DNA of 64,000 nucleotides. It comes from Deltaproteobacteria bacterium (GTDB lineage Bacteria; Myxococcota_A; UBA796; CAJQPC01). This document shows, piece by piece, positions 24,880 to 33,963 of this stretch. How positions within the stretch are numbered: the first letter of the stretch is position 1; every line of letters starts with the position of its first letter. The DNA is taken from NCBI GenBank assembly GCA_016717595.1, contig JADKFE010000018.1:62001-126000 (forward strand), in the 5' to 3' direction. The notes beneath the pieces are model-generated. The model saw only the letters and a program-made list of their open reading frames with translations, was not told the DNA's origin and made no database searches. A program made the position numbers and the translations under genes.

Positions 24880-25593
24880 ATGCTCTGGCTCGTGCTGATC
24901 TCGTGCGCTGACTGGCCGGACGGACCTCCTCCAGCGCCCTCAACGCCGTCGTCCGTAGACACCATGGACGAGGGCCCCAGCGCCGAGCCCGTCGCCGAGG
25001 CCATCCCCGGGGGGCCCAACCGCCCGCCTTCGCTCAAAGATCTCACGCTGAGCCCCGAGGCCCCCACGTCCCAAGACGATCTGCGTGTGCGTTTTGAGGC
25101 GAAGGATCCCGACGGGGACATGGTGAGCAGCGCTGTTCGCTGGTTCGTGAACGGCGAGCCTGTGCCTGGCGAGTCCCGGGACACCCTGCGCCACGCGCTG
25201 TTTAAGAAGGGGGACCGCGTGACCGTCGAGGTCGAGGCCAATGACGGCCGCGCCCTCGACACCCAGCGGCCGCCCGAGGTCGTCATCGGCAACGCGCCGC
25301 CGCGCCTGCTCTCAAGCCCCCGTGATCTGCGCGGCGGGCTCGACGGCCTGCAGATCCGCGCTGAAGATCCCGACGGTGACCGCCTGACCTACTCCGTCGA
25401 GGGCGGCCCCGCCGGGCTCACCATCGACACCGCCGGGGTGCTGCACTTTCAGGGCAGCGCCGGGGACGCGGGCGCCGGGCGGTTCAACGCCCAGGTCAAG
25501 ATCACCGACACGTCTGGGGAGTTCGTCGCCTTGCCCGTCTCCCTGGACCTCAGCGCCGGGCGTGAGGACGAGCGGAAGATTCGCGGCCAGTGA
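24880..25593 (+). CDS. Lipoprotein with Ig/cadherin-like repeats
   Basis: 237 residues from the ATG at 24880. A very short signal peptide (MLWLVLISC) carries the lipobox LISC at the Cys of residue 9. Two beta-sandwich repeats follow: about residues 50-140 (NRPPSLKDLTLSPEAPTS; AKDPDGDMVSSAVRWFVNG) and about residues 140-230 (AEDPDGDRLTYSVEGGPAGL). Both carry DPDGD motifs typical of calcium-binding putative-Ig/cadherin-like domains. The likely role is cell-surface structure or adhesion. It diverges from the propeller lipoprotein and converges on greB, with a 6-bp gap. Confidence 0.75.
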   Translation: MLWLVLISCADWPDGPPPAPSTPSSVDTMDEGPSAEPVAEAIPGGPNRPPSLKDLTLSPEAPTSQDDLRVRFEAKDPDGDMVSSAVRWFVNGEPVPGESRDTLRHALFKKGDRVTVEVEANDGRALDTQRPPEVVIGNAPPRLLSSPRDLRGGLDGLQIRAEDPDGDRLTYSVEGGPAGLTIDTAGVLHFQGSAGDAGAGRFNAQVKITDTSGEFVALPVSLDLSAGREDERKIRGQ

Positions 25594-25599
25594 GGCCGG

Positions 25600-26091
<492 letters not shown>

Positions 26092-26198
26092 GGAGTCCGG
26101 TCCAGCGCGCGGCGTTTTGGTGGGCGAGGGGAGGGGCCCAGCGTAACCCAGACGCGGCCTCGCTTCCCGAGCGGGTCTCCGGCGATTACGGGAGAGCG

Positions 26199-26969
26199 AT
26201 GGACACCCACGCCCCGACCCACGACGCCCAGCCGCACTCCAGCCTCCGCCAGATCTTCCTCAGCGGCTTGTTGGCGCTGCTCCCGATCTTCATCACCTGG
26301 AAGATCCTCACGGTCATCTTCCACGCCGTCGATGGGCCGCTGGGTGGACGCATCGACGCCTTCTTGACCTGGCTCGCCCGGGCGTTGCCCGGTGGGCCTT
26401 ACCACATCCCGCTGCTCTCCAACTCCGAGGGCCTGGTGCATGTGCCGGGGCTGGGGATCCTCGCCACCATCGGCATCGTGCTCGGCATCGGCTGGTTGGC
26501 GAGGTTGGTGATCTTTCGCTGGGCGTTTGAGTGGTTTGAGCGCAGCATCGCCTTCGTCCCCGGCGTGGGGCGGCTCTACCACGCCAGCCGTCAGATCGTC
26601 ACCACGTTCACCGAGGCCCGAAACATCCCCTTCACCCAGGTCATCATCGCCGAGTACCCCATGGTGGGCCGCTACACCTTGGGCCTGCTCGCCAAAGAGC
26701 GCCTCACCGCCGACCCTGACGACGACCGCGTGGTGGTGTTTTTCCCGTCCAACCACCTGCACCTGGGCTACCCGGTGCTGATGCCCCGCAAAGACGTGCA
26801 GCCCGTCGATATGCCCGTTGAGGACGCCATCAAGTTCTTCGTGTCTTGTGGCGTCATCGGCGACGACAAGCTCGTGATGTGGAAGGGGCAGCCGGTGAAC
26901 GTGCTGCCCGAGGCCGCCCCCGAGGCGGTGCGCGCCGCCTCAGAGGCGCCCCAGGTCGCGGTTAGTTGA
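26199..26969 (+). CDS. DUF502 family membrane protein
   Basis: 256 residues, ATG at 26199 with GGGAGAG upstream. Two membrane helices are evident: about residues 18-42 (IFLSGLLALLPIFITWKIL) and about residues 80-105 (LGILATIGIVLGIGWLARLV). The cytoplasmic part has the family hallmark FVPGVGRLYHASRQIV and IAEYPMVGRYTLGLL. DUF502 proteins are found across Proteobacteria and plants; no reaction is known. The 3' end overlaps the convergent lipoprotein gene by 8 bp. Confidence 0.85.
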   Translation: MDTHAPTHDAQPHSSLRQIFLSGLLALLPIFITWKILTVIFHAVDGPLGGRIDAFLTWLARALPGGPYHIPLLSNSEGLVHVPGLGILATIGIVLGIGWLARLVIFRWAFEWFERSIAFVPGVGRLYHASRQIVTTFTEARNIPFTQVIIAEYPMVGRYTLGLLAKERLTADPDDDRVVVFFPSNHLHLGYPVLMPRKDVQPVDMPVEDAIKFFVSCGVIGDDKLVMWKGQPVNVLPEAAPEAVRAASEAPQVAVS

Positions 26970-27798
26970 GGATCTCGACGACCTCGACGAGCACCTGACC
27001 GATGGCGCCCTCAGGGATGGGGGTGCGCACGGGCACGCTGCCGCCCGCGGGCACAGGCCCGGCCTCCAGATCAACACGGATGGGCTCTCCGGCGGTCTCA
27101 AAGCTGATGCGCACCTTCACCTTGGGCACCTCGACCTTGGCTTTGCTCTCGACGAGGCCGATCACCTCGGTGTCGTTGGCCTCGGCGAACACGCCCTTGA
27201 GATCGGCGAGGAGCTCGTAGCGGGCCTCTTGGGCCTCGGCTTCAGCGACGTCTACGGCGAGGAGCGGGTCGGGGAACTCCTTGGCGATGGCCCGCCAGGT
27301 GGAGGAGACGCGGCGCCAGTCCTTCTCGGCGACGGCCTTCTCCACGGACTTGCGGGTGGTGAAGACGTACTCCAGGCGGGTCTTCACGCGCAGGCCGTCG
27401 GCGGCTTCAGTGACGATCCACTTGATCTCGGTGGTCTCGGGCTCACCGAAGCTGCCGTCGGGGTTCACCTTGGGGCTCACCCGGGTCATCGGCACCGCCC
27501 AGCCCTCGCCGCCGGCGCTCTCGACCTTGCCCGGGGTGCAGGTGGTCTTGCTGCGCAGCTCCGCGAGGCGCTCGGAGCCGACCTTCTGGAGCCCCGCCGT
27601 GGGCGGCATCGCGTCCAGGGCCGCGAGATCGGCGGCGACGAGCAAGGGGTCGAGGAGCTTTCGCCCGGCCTCATCGACGGCGAGGCCCGGGAGGGCCTGG
27701 CAGGTGGCGACCGCCGTGGGGATGGGGTCGGTGCAGCCGGTGAAGAGGGTGAGCGCGAAGAGGCCAGCGGAGACGAGCGCCAATCGAGACGGAGACAT
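26962..27798 (-). CDS. Lipoprotein of unknown function
   Basis: 278 residues from the ATG at 27798, which has TGAGG at good spacing; a GTG 6 nt upstream is an alternative. The signal peptide ends in the lipobox FTGC. Residues about 30-110 carry two Cys that could form a disulfide (ATCQALPG; SKTTCTPG). A Lys/Glu-rich helical segment lies at about residues 140-215, and the C-terminus is a beta-sandwich-like stretch (KVEVPKVKVRISFET; PIPEGAIGQVLVEVV). No family is recognised. It is an isolated gene followed by the GT2-rnhB pair upstream on the same strand. Confidence 0.7.
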   Translation of the reverse strand: MSPSRLALVSAGLFALTLFTGCTDPIPTAVATCQALPGLAVDEAGRKLLDPLLVAADLAALDAMPPTAGLQKVGSERLAELRSKTTCTPGKVESAGGEGWAVPMTRVSPKVNPDGSFGEPETTEIKWIVTEAADGLRVKTRLEYVFTTRKSVEKAVAEKDWRRVSSTWRAIAKEFPDPLLAVDVAEAEAQEARYELLADLKGVFAEANDTEVIGLVESKAKVEVPKVKVRISFETAGEPIRVDLEAGPVPAGGSVPVRTPIPEGAIGQVLVEVVEILN

Positions 27799-27860
27799 AG
27801 GCACCTCAGGGGAGCGCGCTTAGCCTAACCCACGCCAAAGCGCGCGCTTCGTGGTGATCC

Positions 27861-28592
27861 TCAGCGATCCCCAGCGTCGCGCGGGCTGGGCCGCCAGCCC
27901 CGTCGCCAGGCCCAAAGATGCCGGGTGAACTCCCAGAGCGTCGCCGCGCGCACCTTCGACGCGCCGCCGATCCGGGGGCGCATCACGGCGTCCACCTCGG
28001 CCACCTTCGCGCCGAGCGCCTGGGCCTTGAGCATCAGCTCTGGGTCTAAGAACCAGTCCGTCGACGCCAGCTCGAGCCGCTCAAAGAGCGCCCGGGTCAT
28101 GATCTTGGGGCAGCCGTTGGCGTCGGTGGTGTCCAGGCCAAATCCGTGGCGCGTCAAGAGGTTGTAGGCGCCGCTCACGACGGCGCGGGTGGGGCCGTCC
28201 TCGCGGCGCACCCGCCGGGCCTTGGCGAGCTGCACGTCGGGTTTGGCGAGCTGGGCCCACACCTTCGCGACGACTTCAGGCTCGATCTGCCCATCCCCCC
28301 AGCTCCAGCCCAGCGCCGGGGTGTTCAGCGCGCGGAGGCCGCAGAGCACGCCGCCGCCGTAGCCCGCGTTGGGGCGCAGGTGCAGGGCCTCGTGGTGAAG
28401 CTCGGCGGCCAAGGCGTCGACGATGTGGGGCGTGTCGTCGGTGGAGCCGTTGTCCACCATCAAGAGCGTGAACGGCGCGCCGACCTGGGAGAGCGCCGCG
28501 TGTAGGCCACGCACCGTGCGCTCGGCGTTGTCCTGCTCATCAAAGAGCGGCAGGACGAGGCCCAGCGCGGGCGGCGTGGCGGCGCGCTCCAT
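27861..28592 (-). CDS. Family 2 glycosyltransferase
   Basis: 243 residues. The GT-A fold starts at LVLPLFDEQDNAERTVRGL. The nucleotide-sugar site is seen in LMVDNGSTDDTPHIV, NAGYGGGVLCGLR and the metal-binding-like WSWGDGQIEPE, with a downstream DWFLDPELMLKAQALG. Family members transfer sugars to lipid carriers or polysaccharides; the substrate is unknown. There is no C-terminal membrane anchor. Its ATG overlaps the rnhB stop by one base (TGATG), so the two are translationally coupled although functionally unrelated. Confidence 0.85.
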   Translation of the reverse strand: MERAATPPALGLVLPLFDEQDNAERTVRGLHAALSQVGAPFTLLMVDNGSTDDTPHIVDALAAELHHEALHLRPNAGYGGGVLCGLRALNTPALGWSWGDGQIEPEVVAKVWAQLAKPDVQLAKARRVRREDGPTRAVVSGAYNLLTRHGFGLDTTDANGCPKIMTRALFERLELASTDWFLDPELMLKAQALGAKVAEVDAVMRPRIGGASKVRAATLWEFTRHLWAWRRGWRPSPRDAGDR

Positions 28593-29215
28593 CAGCCGAA
28601 GAGGCTCTGCTGCTGCAAGGCGCCGATGGTGCCCCAGCGGCGGCGCACCGAGTCTGGCAGCGCCTCGCCCCGGCTCAAGAAGCCCTGAATCCAGGCGCGG
28701 GTGACGGGATCCGAGGGGTAGCCCGAGCCGATCCGCTCCGCCGCGCCCAGGGCGCGTAGGGCCTGATCCCGGTGGACCTTGGCGAACACGCTCGCCGCGC
28801 CGCAGGGGTGGTGGTTGAGGTCGGCCTTGGGCTCCACAAGCAGGCCCGGCGTGTAGTCCAGGCGGCTCAACAGGCGCTTGCAGAAGGCCGGGATGCCCCG
28901 GGGGTTACACGGCGCGTCGATGATCACCCGATCGGGGCGCAGGCTGAGGATGAGGCGCACGAAGGCGTCCTCCTCCAAGGTGTTGAGGTTGCCCTCGTCG
29001 ATCTGCGCTGGCTGAATCGCCTCTATCGCCCAGCGCCCGATCGCCGCGAGGGGCTCCAAGAGCGCCTCCCGCCTCGCCGCGCTCAAGAGCTTGGAGTCGG
29101 TGACGCCGGTGGCGCGAAGGCGCTCTAAGTCGGCGTCGTTCACCAAGAACGCCCCGACGACGAGCGGGCCGAGCACCGCACCACGACCAGCCTCATCCAA
29201 TCCGAGCACGAGCAT
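28592..29215 (-). CDS. rnhB: Ribonuclease HII
   Basis: 207 residues, normal length. It removes RNA from RNA-DNA hybrids and starts ribonucleotide excision. The active-site acids are visible in LGLDEAGRGAVLGPLVVGA (Asp7, Glu8), the DSKLL block, and RVIIDAPCNPRG with Asp near residue 100. KADLNHHPCGAASVFAKVHRD carries the fourth acidic residue. The version resembles the short archaeal/myxobacterial type. It is divergent from the nuo operon. Confidence 0.9.
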   Translation of the reverse strand: MLVLGLDEAGRGAVLGPLVVGAFLVNDADLERLRATGVTDSKLLSAARREALLEPLAAIGRWAIEAIQPAQIDEGNLNTLEEDAFVRLILSLRPDRVIIDAPCNPRGIPAFCKRLLSRLDYTPGLLVEPKADLNHHPCGAASVFAKVHRDQALRALGAAERIGSGYPSDPVTRAWIQGFLSRGEALPDSVRRRWGTIGALQQQSLFG

Positions 29216-29304
29216 CTTCGCACTCTAGCCGTCCACATGGCCCAGGACAAGCTGTAGACCGAGTGAATCCGCGGTCAAGGCCCCCAGCGTCTTCCCTTCC
29301 CTCC

Positions 29305-29333
29305 TTGACACAGGCGGGGGGCAAGCCATAGAG
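29305..29333 (+). promoter_or_regulatory. Probable promoter of the nuo operon
   Basis: A perfect TTGACA (29305-29310) is followed 16-17 bp later by a poor -10 (CATAGA/ATAGAG, 29327-29333). GGAGG (29347-29351) then precedes the nuoA ATG at 29357. It lies in the only sizeable gap upstream of nuoA. Confidence 0.5.
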
Positions 29334-29356
29334 ATCGCCACCTGCCGGAGGCCCGT

Positions 29357-29737
29357 ATGGGCGTCGCCTATCTTCCGATCCTGTTCGCTGTCCTGATCGC
29401 CGTCGTGTTCAGCCTCGCGTTTGTCGGGCTGAGCAAGTACTTCGGCCCACATCGCCCCACGGCCTCCAAAGAGGCGGTGTACGAGTGCGGCGTGGCCCCT
29501 GTCGGCGCGGCCAACCAGCGCTTCTCGGTGAAGTTTTACCTCACCGCCGTGCTGTTCATCCTCTTCGACCTTGAGGCCGTGTTCCTCTACCCCTGGGCCG
29601 TCGTCTTCCGCGACTACGTCTACTCCTCCGTGTCCGGCGCCGGGATCTACATCTTCACCGAGATGTTCTTCTTCTTGGGCGTGCTGTTCCTCGGCTGGTA
29701 CTACGTGCTCAAGCGCGGCGCTTTGGACTGGGACTAA
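29357..29737 (+). CDS. nuoA: NADH-quinone oxidoreductase subunit A
   Basis: 126 residues with three membrane helices, normal for NuoA/ND3. Family signatures are EAVYECGVAPVGAANQRFSV (the conserved Cys loop near the quinone site) and VKFYLTAVLFILFDLEAVFL. It is the first gene of a complete nuo operon and is followed by nuoB after 66 bp. Confidence 0.95.
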   Translation: MGVAYLPILFAVLIAVVFSLAFVGLSKYFGPHRPTASKEAVYECGVAPVGAANQRFSVKFYLTAVLFILFDLEAVFLYPWAVVFRDYVYSSVSGAGIYIFTEMFFFLGVLFLGWYYVLKRGALDWD

Positions 29738-29803
29738 CCGCCTCTCACGATCTTCTCGGGGCATCCCACCACACCGCCCCACCCCTCTCACCGCGGAGCC
29801 ACC

Positions 29804-30283
29804 ATGGGCTTGGAGAGCCAGCTCGACAACCCCTTCCTGACCACGACGATCGACACCGTCGTGAACTGGGGACGTAAGTACTCCATGTGGCCGCTGCCCT
29901 TCGGCACCGCCTGCTGCGCCGTGGAGTTCATGGGTGTCGTCGGTCCGAAGTACGACATCTCCCGTTTTGGCGCGGAGCTCGTGCGTTTCTCGCCGCGTCA
30001 GGCCGATCTGCTCCTCGTGATGGGCACGGTCACCCAGAAGATGGCCCCGATCCTCAAGCAGATCTACGACCAGATGCCCCAGCCCAAGTGGGTCGTGTCC
30101 ATGGGCGCCTGCGCGTCCTCGGGCGGGTTCTACGACAACTACTCCGTCGTGCAGGGCATCGACGAGATCATCCCCGTCGACATCTATGTCGCTGGTTGCC
30201 CCCCGACCCCCGAGAACGTCATCGGCGCGGTCTACAAGCTCCAGCAGAAGATCAGCCAGGAGAAGGTCGCCGCCTGGCGGTGA
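29804..30283 (+). CDS. nuoB: NADH-quinone oxidoreductase subunit B (cluster N2)
   Basis: 159 residues. It carries the last Fe-S cluster (N2) that passes electrons to quinone. The tandem Cys pair TACCAVEFMG at about residues 37-38 and the further Cys in SMGACASSGG and VAGCPPTPENV complete the four ligands. RFSPRQADLLLVMGTVTQKM is also typical. It sits in the nuo operon between nuoA and nuoC. Confidence 0.96.
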   Translation: MGLESQLDNPFLTTTIDTVVNWGRKYSMWPLPFGTACCAVEFMGVVGPKYDISRFGAELVRFSPRQADLLLVMGTVTQKMAPILKQIYDQMPQPKWVVSMGACASSGGFYDNYSVVQGIDEIIPVDIYVAGCPPTPENVIGAVYKLQQKISQEKVAAWR

Positions 30284-30307
30284 CATCACCCTCTTCGGGA
30301 GCCTCCT

Positions 30308-30853
30308 ATGGACCAGTCCCAGATCACCGACCGCCTCAAGGCGCGGTTCGGTGAACGAATCCTCTCTACTTACGCGATGTGTGGCCAAGAGGCCGTGACC
30401 ATCCTCCCCGCCGATCTGGTGGAGGTGCTCACGTTTCTGCGGGATGAGCCCGAGCTTCGTTTCAACATGCTCATGGACGTCGGCGGCGTCGATTACCTGG
30501 GCTTCGGCGGTGACGGTGAGGACGAGGACGAGGTCCGCAGCCACCGCTTTGAGATCGCCTACCAGATGTTCTCCTACGACCTGCGCCACCGCTACCGCGT
30601 CAAGGTCGCCGTGAAAGACGACAGCGTCGAGGTGCCGTCGTTGTGGGAGATCTGGCGCGGGGCGAACTGGATGGAGCGTGAGGTCTTCGACATGTTCGGG
30701 ATCCGCTTCACCGGCCACCCGAACCTGCGCCGCATCCTCAACCACGACGACTTCGTGGGCCACCCGCTGCGCAAAGATTACCCGATCACCAAGCGGCAGA
30801 AGCTCTCTCGGCCCATCGACCACCTCCTCACCGACAAGCAGGAGTGGGCATGA
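30308..30853 (+). CDS. nuoC: NADH-quinone oxidoreductase subunit C
   Basis: 181 residues, the 30-kDa hydrophilic subunit of the peripheral arm. Diagnostic are LMDVGGVDYLGFGG, SLWEIWRGANWMEREVFDMFGI and the ending HPLRKDYPI. It is a separate protein, not fused to NuoD as in E. coli. Its stop overlaps the nuoD start (ATGA, 30850-30853). Confidence 0.95.
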   Translation: MDQSQITDRLKARFGERILSTYAMCGQEAVTILPADLVEVLTFLRDEPELRFNMLMDVGGVDYLGFGGDGEDEDEVRSHRFEIAYQMFSYDLRHRYRVKVAVKDDSVEVPSLWEIWRGANWMEREVFDMFGIRFTGHPNLRRILNHDDFVGHPLRKDYPITKRQKLSRPIDHLLTDKQEWA

Positions 30854-32067
30854 ACACCCCCAAGCTCCCCGCGGGCGTTGAGCCGGTCGCCCAGAGCGAG
30901 GTCACCGAGACCCTCGTCGTCAACATCGGGCCCTCCCACCCGATCACCCACGGCACCCTGCGCCTGCAGCTTGAGCTCGACGGCGAGACCATCCTGCGCG
31001 CGGGCGCGGAGATCGGCTACCTGCACCGCGGCTACGAGAAGCAGTCGGAGACCGTGTTCTACAACATGGTCGTGCCCTACGCCGAGCGCATGAACTACTG
31101 CTCGACGATTCACAACGCGAGCGCCTGGTGCTACGCCGTTGAGCAGCTCATGGGCATCGAGGCCCCCGCCCGCGCCCAGGCCATCCGGGTCATCACGTCC
31201 GAGATGGCGCGTATCACCGACCACTGCGTCTGCCTCGGCGCGAACATGGTCGACCTCGGCGCGCTCACGAACTTCTGGTACCTCAACAACGTGCGCGAGA
31301 AGATGCTCTTCTTGTTCCAAGAGCTCTCCGGCGCCCGCATGATGACGAACTACCCGCGCATCGGCGGCGTGGTGCAGGACCTGCCAGACGGCTGGATCGC
31401 CAAGCTGCGCCAATCGATGGAGGACATGAAGGGCCTCGTCGGCGACGTGAAAGACCTCGTCTCCAACAACCGCATCTTCATCGACCGCACCCAAGGCGTG
31501 TGCCCCACCACCAAAGAGCGGGCGCTGAACTACGGCTGGACGGGCCCCTGCCTGCGCTCCACCGGCCTCAGCATGGACCTGCGCAAAGACCAGCCCTACT
31601 GGGGCTACGAGCGCTACGACTTCAAGGTGCCCGTCTACCAGAACGGCGACACCATGGACCGCCTGCTCATCCGCTTCGATGAGATGGAGGAGTCCCGCAA
31701 GATCATCCTCCAGGCCCTCGACAAGCTCCCCGACGGCCCGCACCTCATCGACGACCACCTCGTCGTGCTGCCAGAGAAGGACAAGGTCTACAACCAGATG
31801 GAGGCCCTCATCAACCACTTCAAGCTGGTGATGCACGGCGTCCGTCCGCCCAAGGGCGAGATCTACTCCTTCACCGAGAGCCCCAACGGCGAGCTCGGCT
31901 TCTACATCATCTCGGACGGCAGCCCGCGCGCTTGGCGTGTGCGGGTGCGCCCCCCCTGCTTCGCGAACTACTCCGCGTTCCCGCAGATGCTGCAGGGCGC
32001 GATGGTCGCGGACGTGGCGGCGGCGCTCGGCTCCATCAACATCATCGCCGGTGAGCTGGACCGGTAG
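30850..32067 (+). CDS. nuoD: NADH-quinone oxidoreductase subunit D
   Basis: 405 residues, the 49-kDa subunit lining the quinone pocket. It starts at the ATG overlapping the nuoC stop. Family segments are NIGPSHPITHGTLRLQLELDG, IGYLHRGYEKQSET, YAERMNYCSTIHNASAWCYA, and the C-terminal RVRPPCFANYSAFPQM followed by DVAAALGSINIIAGELDR. It runs into nuoE after 14 bp. Confidence 0.96.
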   Translation: MNTPKLPAGVEPVAQSEVTETLVVNIGPSHPITHGTLRLQLELDGETILRAGAEIGYLHRGYEKQSETVFYNMVVPYAERMNYCSTIHNASAWCYAVEQLMGIEAPARAQAIRVITSEMARITDHCVCLGANMVDLGALTNFWYLNNVREKMLFLFQELSGARMMTNYPRIGGVVQDLPDGWIAKLRQSMEDMKGLVGDVKDLVSNNRIFIDRTQGVCPTTKERALNYGWTGPCLRSTGLSMDLRKDQPYWGYERYDFKVPVYQNGDTMDRLLIRFDEMEESRKIILQALDKLPDGPHLIDDHLVVLPEKDKVYNQMEALINHFKLVMHGVRPPKGEIYSFTESPNGELGFYIISDGSPRAWRVRVRPPCFANYSAFPQMLQGAMVADVAAALGSINIIAGELDR

Positions 32068-32081
32068 GAGTGCGTTGAGCG

Positions 32082-32675
32082 ATGTCCCACGACCAGAAAT
32101 CCATCCACCTTCGGGACATGCACGGGCTCACCGTGCAGGGGCCCGTGGAGTGGACGGAAGAAGAGAAGGCCGAGATCGCGGCCATCGTCGCGAAGTACCC
32201 CACCCAGCGCTCGGCGATCATGCCGGTCTTGTGGAAGGCCCAGCGGAAGTGGGGCTGGCTGCAGTTTGAGGTGCTCAAGCTCGTCGCCGCCACGCTCTCG
32301 CTCAAGCCGTCCGAGGTGATGGAGGTCGCGACCTTCTACACGATGTTCAAGAAAGAGCCGACGGGCAAGTACCTGATTCAGGCCTGCCACACGCTCTCTT
32401 GCGCCTTGTTGGGCGCCGACCGCGTCATCCGGCACATCGAGACGAAGCTGCAGCTCGACGAGCACGGCAACAGCCCCGACGGCAAGTTCACCCTGATGCG
32501 GGTGGAGTGCCTCGCGGCCTGCGGCTCCGGGCCGATGATGCAGATCAACGACGACTTTTATGAGCTGCTCACGGAGCAGAAGGTGGATGAGATCCTCGAC
32601 GCGATGGCGGCGGATCGCCCCCTCCCCGTGCCCCGACCTGAGGTGGACCAGTGGACGTATACCCCCGTATCCTGA
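32082..32675 (+). CDS. nuoE: NADH-quinone oxidoreductase subunit E (cluster N1a)
   Basis: 197 residues, thioredoxin-like 24-kDa subunit holding the [2Fe-2S] cluster N1a. Ligands are visible as Cys-x4-Cys in QACHTLSC and Cys-x3-Cys in VECLAACGSGPMMQIND. The N-terminal helical part contains LKPSEVMEVATFYTMFK. The 3' end overlaps nuoF by 25 nt. Confidence 0.95.
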   Translation: MSHDQKSIHLRDMHGLTVQGPVEWTEEEKAEIAAIVAKYPTQRSAIMPVLWKAQRKWGWLQFEVLKLVAATLSLKPSEVMEVATFYTMFKKEPTGKYLIQACHTLSCALLGADRVIRHIETKLQLDEHGNSPDGKFTLMRVECLAACGSGPMMQINDDFYELLTEQKVDEILDAMAADRPLPVPRPEVDQWTYTPVS

Positions 32676-33955
32676 GTCGAATCTGGGGTGTTCCGGGCTC
32701 GCACACCCTCGCGGTGGCCGAGCAGCACGGCGCCTACAACGCGGCCCGCAAGGCCCTCGCGATGAGCCCGGCTGAGGTCACCGACGTGGTCCTCAAGTCG
32801 GGCCTGCGCGGGCGCGGCGGCGCGGGCTTCCCCACGGGCCGGAAGTGGACCTTCGTGCCTCCGCCCGAGAAGCGCGGTGGTAAGCCGGTTTACCTCCTGT
32901 GCAACGCGGACGAGTCCGAGCCGGGCACGTTCAAAGACCGCTTCTGCATGTGGAACGACCCCCACCAGCTCATCGAGGGGATGATCATCGCCTCGCACGC
33001 GCTGGGGGTGCGCCGCGCCTACATCTACCTGCGCGGCGAGTTTGAGTATGTGCAGAGGCGCCTTGATGAGGCCCTCGCTGAGGCCTACGCCAAGGGGTAC
33101 CTCGGCGAGAACATCTTCGGCTCGGGCTTCTCCTTCGACCTCTACACCCACCTCGGCGCGGGCGCGTACATCTGCGGCGAAGAGACGGCGCTGATCAGCT
33201 CGATTGAGGGCTACAAGGGCCAGCCCCGGCTCAAGCCGCCGTTCCCGGCGGTGAAGGGCGTGTGGGAGAGCCCCACCATCGTCAACAACGTCGAGACCTT
33301 GGCGGCGGTGCCCTGGATCATCGAGAACGGCTGGGAGGCTTACAAGGCCATCGGCACCGAGCAGTCGCCGGGCACCAAGCTGTTCTCGTGCTCGGGCCAC
33401 ATCATGAAGCCCGGCGTGTACGAGATCCCCCTGGGCACGCCGATGATGGACCTGCTCAACAAGTGGTGCGGGGGCCTTCGCCCCGGCCGCACCCTCAAGG
33501 CGATCATCCCCGGCGGCTCGTCCGTGCCGGTGATGACCCCCGCTGAGGTCGCCCAGGCGAACATGGACTACGAGTCCATCAACAAGGTCGCCGGGTCGTA
33601 CCTGGGCTCTGGCGGCTTCATCGTCATGGACGACACCACCGACATGGTGGACGCCTTGACCAACCTCCTGCGCTTCTACGCGCACGAGTCTTGCGGTCAG
33701 TGTACGCCTTGTCGCGAAGGCAGCGCGTGGATGTACAACATCCTCTGCCGCCTGCGGGACGGTCTGGCCACTGAAGACGACCTCGTCGCCCTGCGGGATC
33801 TCGCCGACAACATTCACTCCCGCACCATCTGCTTCTTCGGCGCGTCCGCCGCGATGCCCGTTCAGAGCTTCGTCACCAAGTTCCGCGATGAGTTTGTCGC
33901 CCGCGTCGAGTCCGCTCGCGCTGGGCTGCCGGCTGGCCTCGCGGTGGCGAAGTAG
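32651..33955 (+). CDS. nuoF: NADH-quinone oxidoreductase subunit F (NADH/FMN/N3)
   Basis: 434 residues with a GTG start inside the end of nuoE. It binds NADH and FMN and holds [4Fe-4S] cluster N3. It shows GLRGRGGAGFPTGRKW (FMN/NAD site), NADESEPGTFKDR, HLGAGAYICGEETAL, and the N3 ligands in ESCGQCTPCREG plus the later Cys in TICFFGAS. It is 8 bp from nuoG. Confidence 0.96.
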   Translation: MDVYPRILSRIWGVPGSHTLAVAEQHGAYNAARKALAMSPAEVTDVVLKSGLRGRGGAGFPTGRKWTFVPPPEKRGGKPVYLLCNADESEPGTFKDRFCMWNDPHQLIEGMIIASHALGVRRAYIYLRGEFEYVQRRLDEALAEAYAKGYLGENIFGSGFSFDLYTHLGAGAYICGEETALISSIEGYKGQPRLKPPFPAVKGVWESPTIVNNVETLAAVPWIIENGWEAYKAIGTEQSPGTKLFSCSGHIMKPGVYEIPLGTPMMDLLNKWCGGLRPGRTLKAIIPGGSSVPVMTPAEVAQANMDYESINKVAGSYLGSGGFIVMDDTTDMVDALTNLLRFYAHESCGQCTPCREGSAWMYNILCRLRDGLATEDDLVALRDLADNIHSRTICFFGASAAMPVQSFVTKFRDEFVARVESARAGLPAGLAVAK

Positions 33956-33963
33956 GAGTTCCG

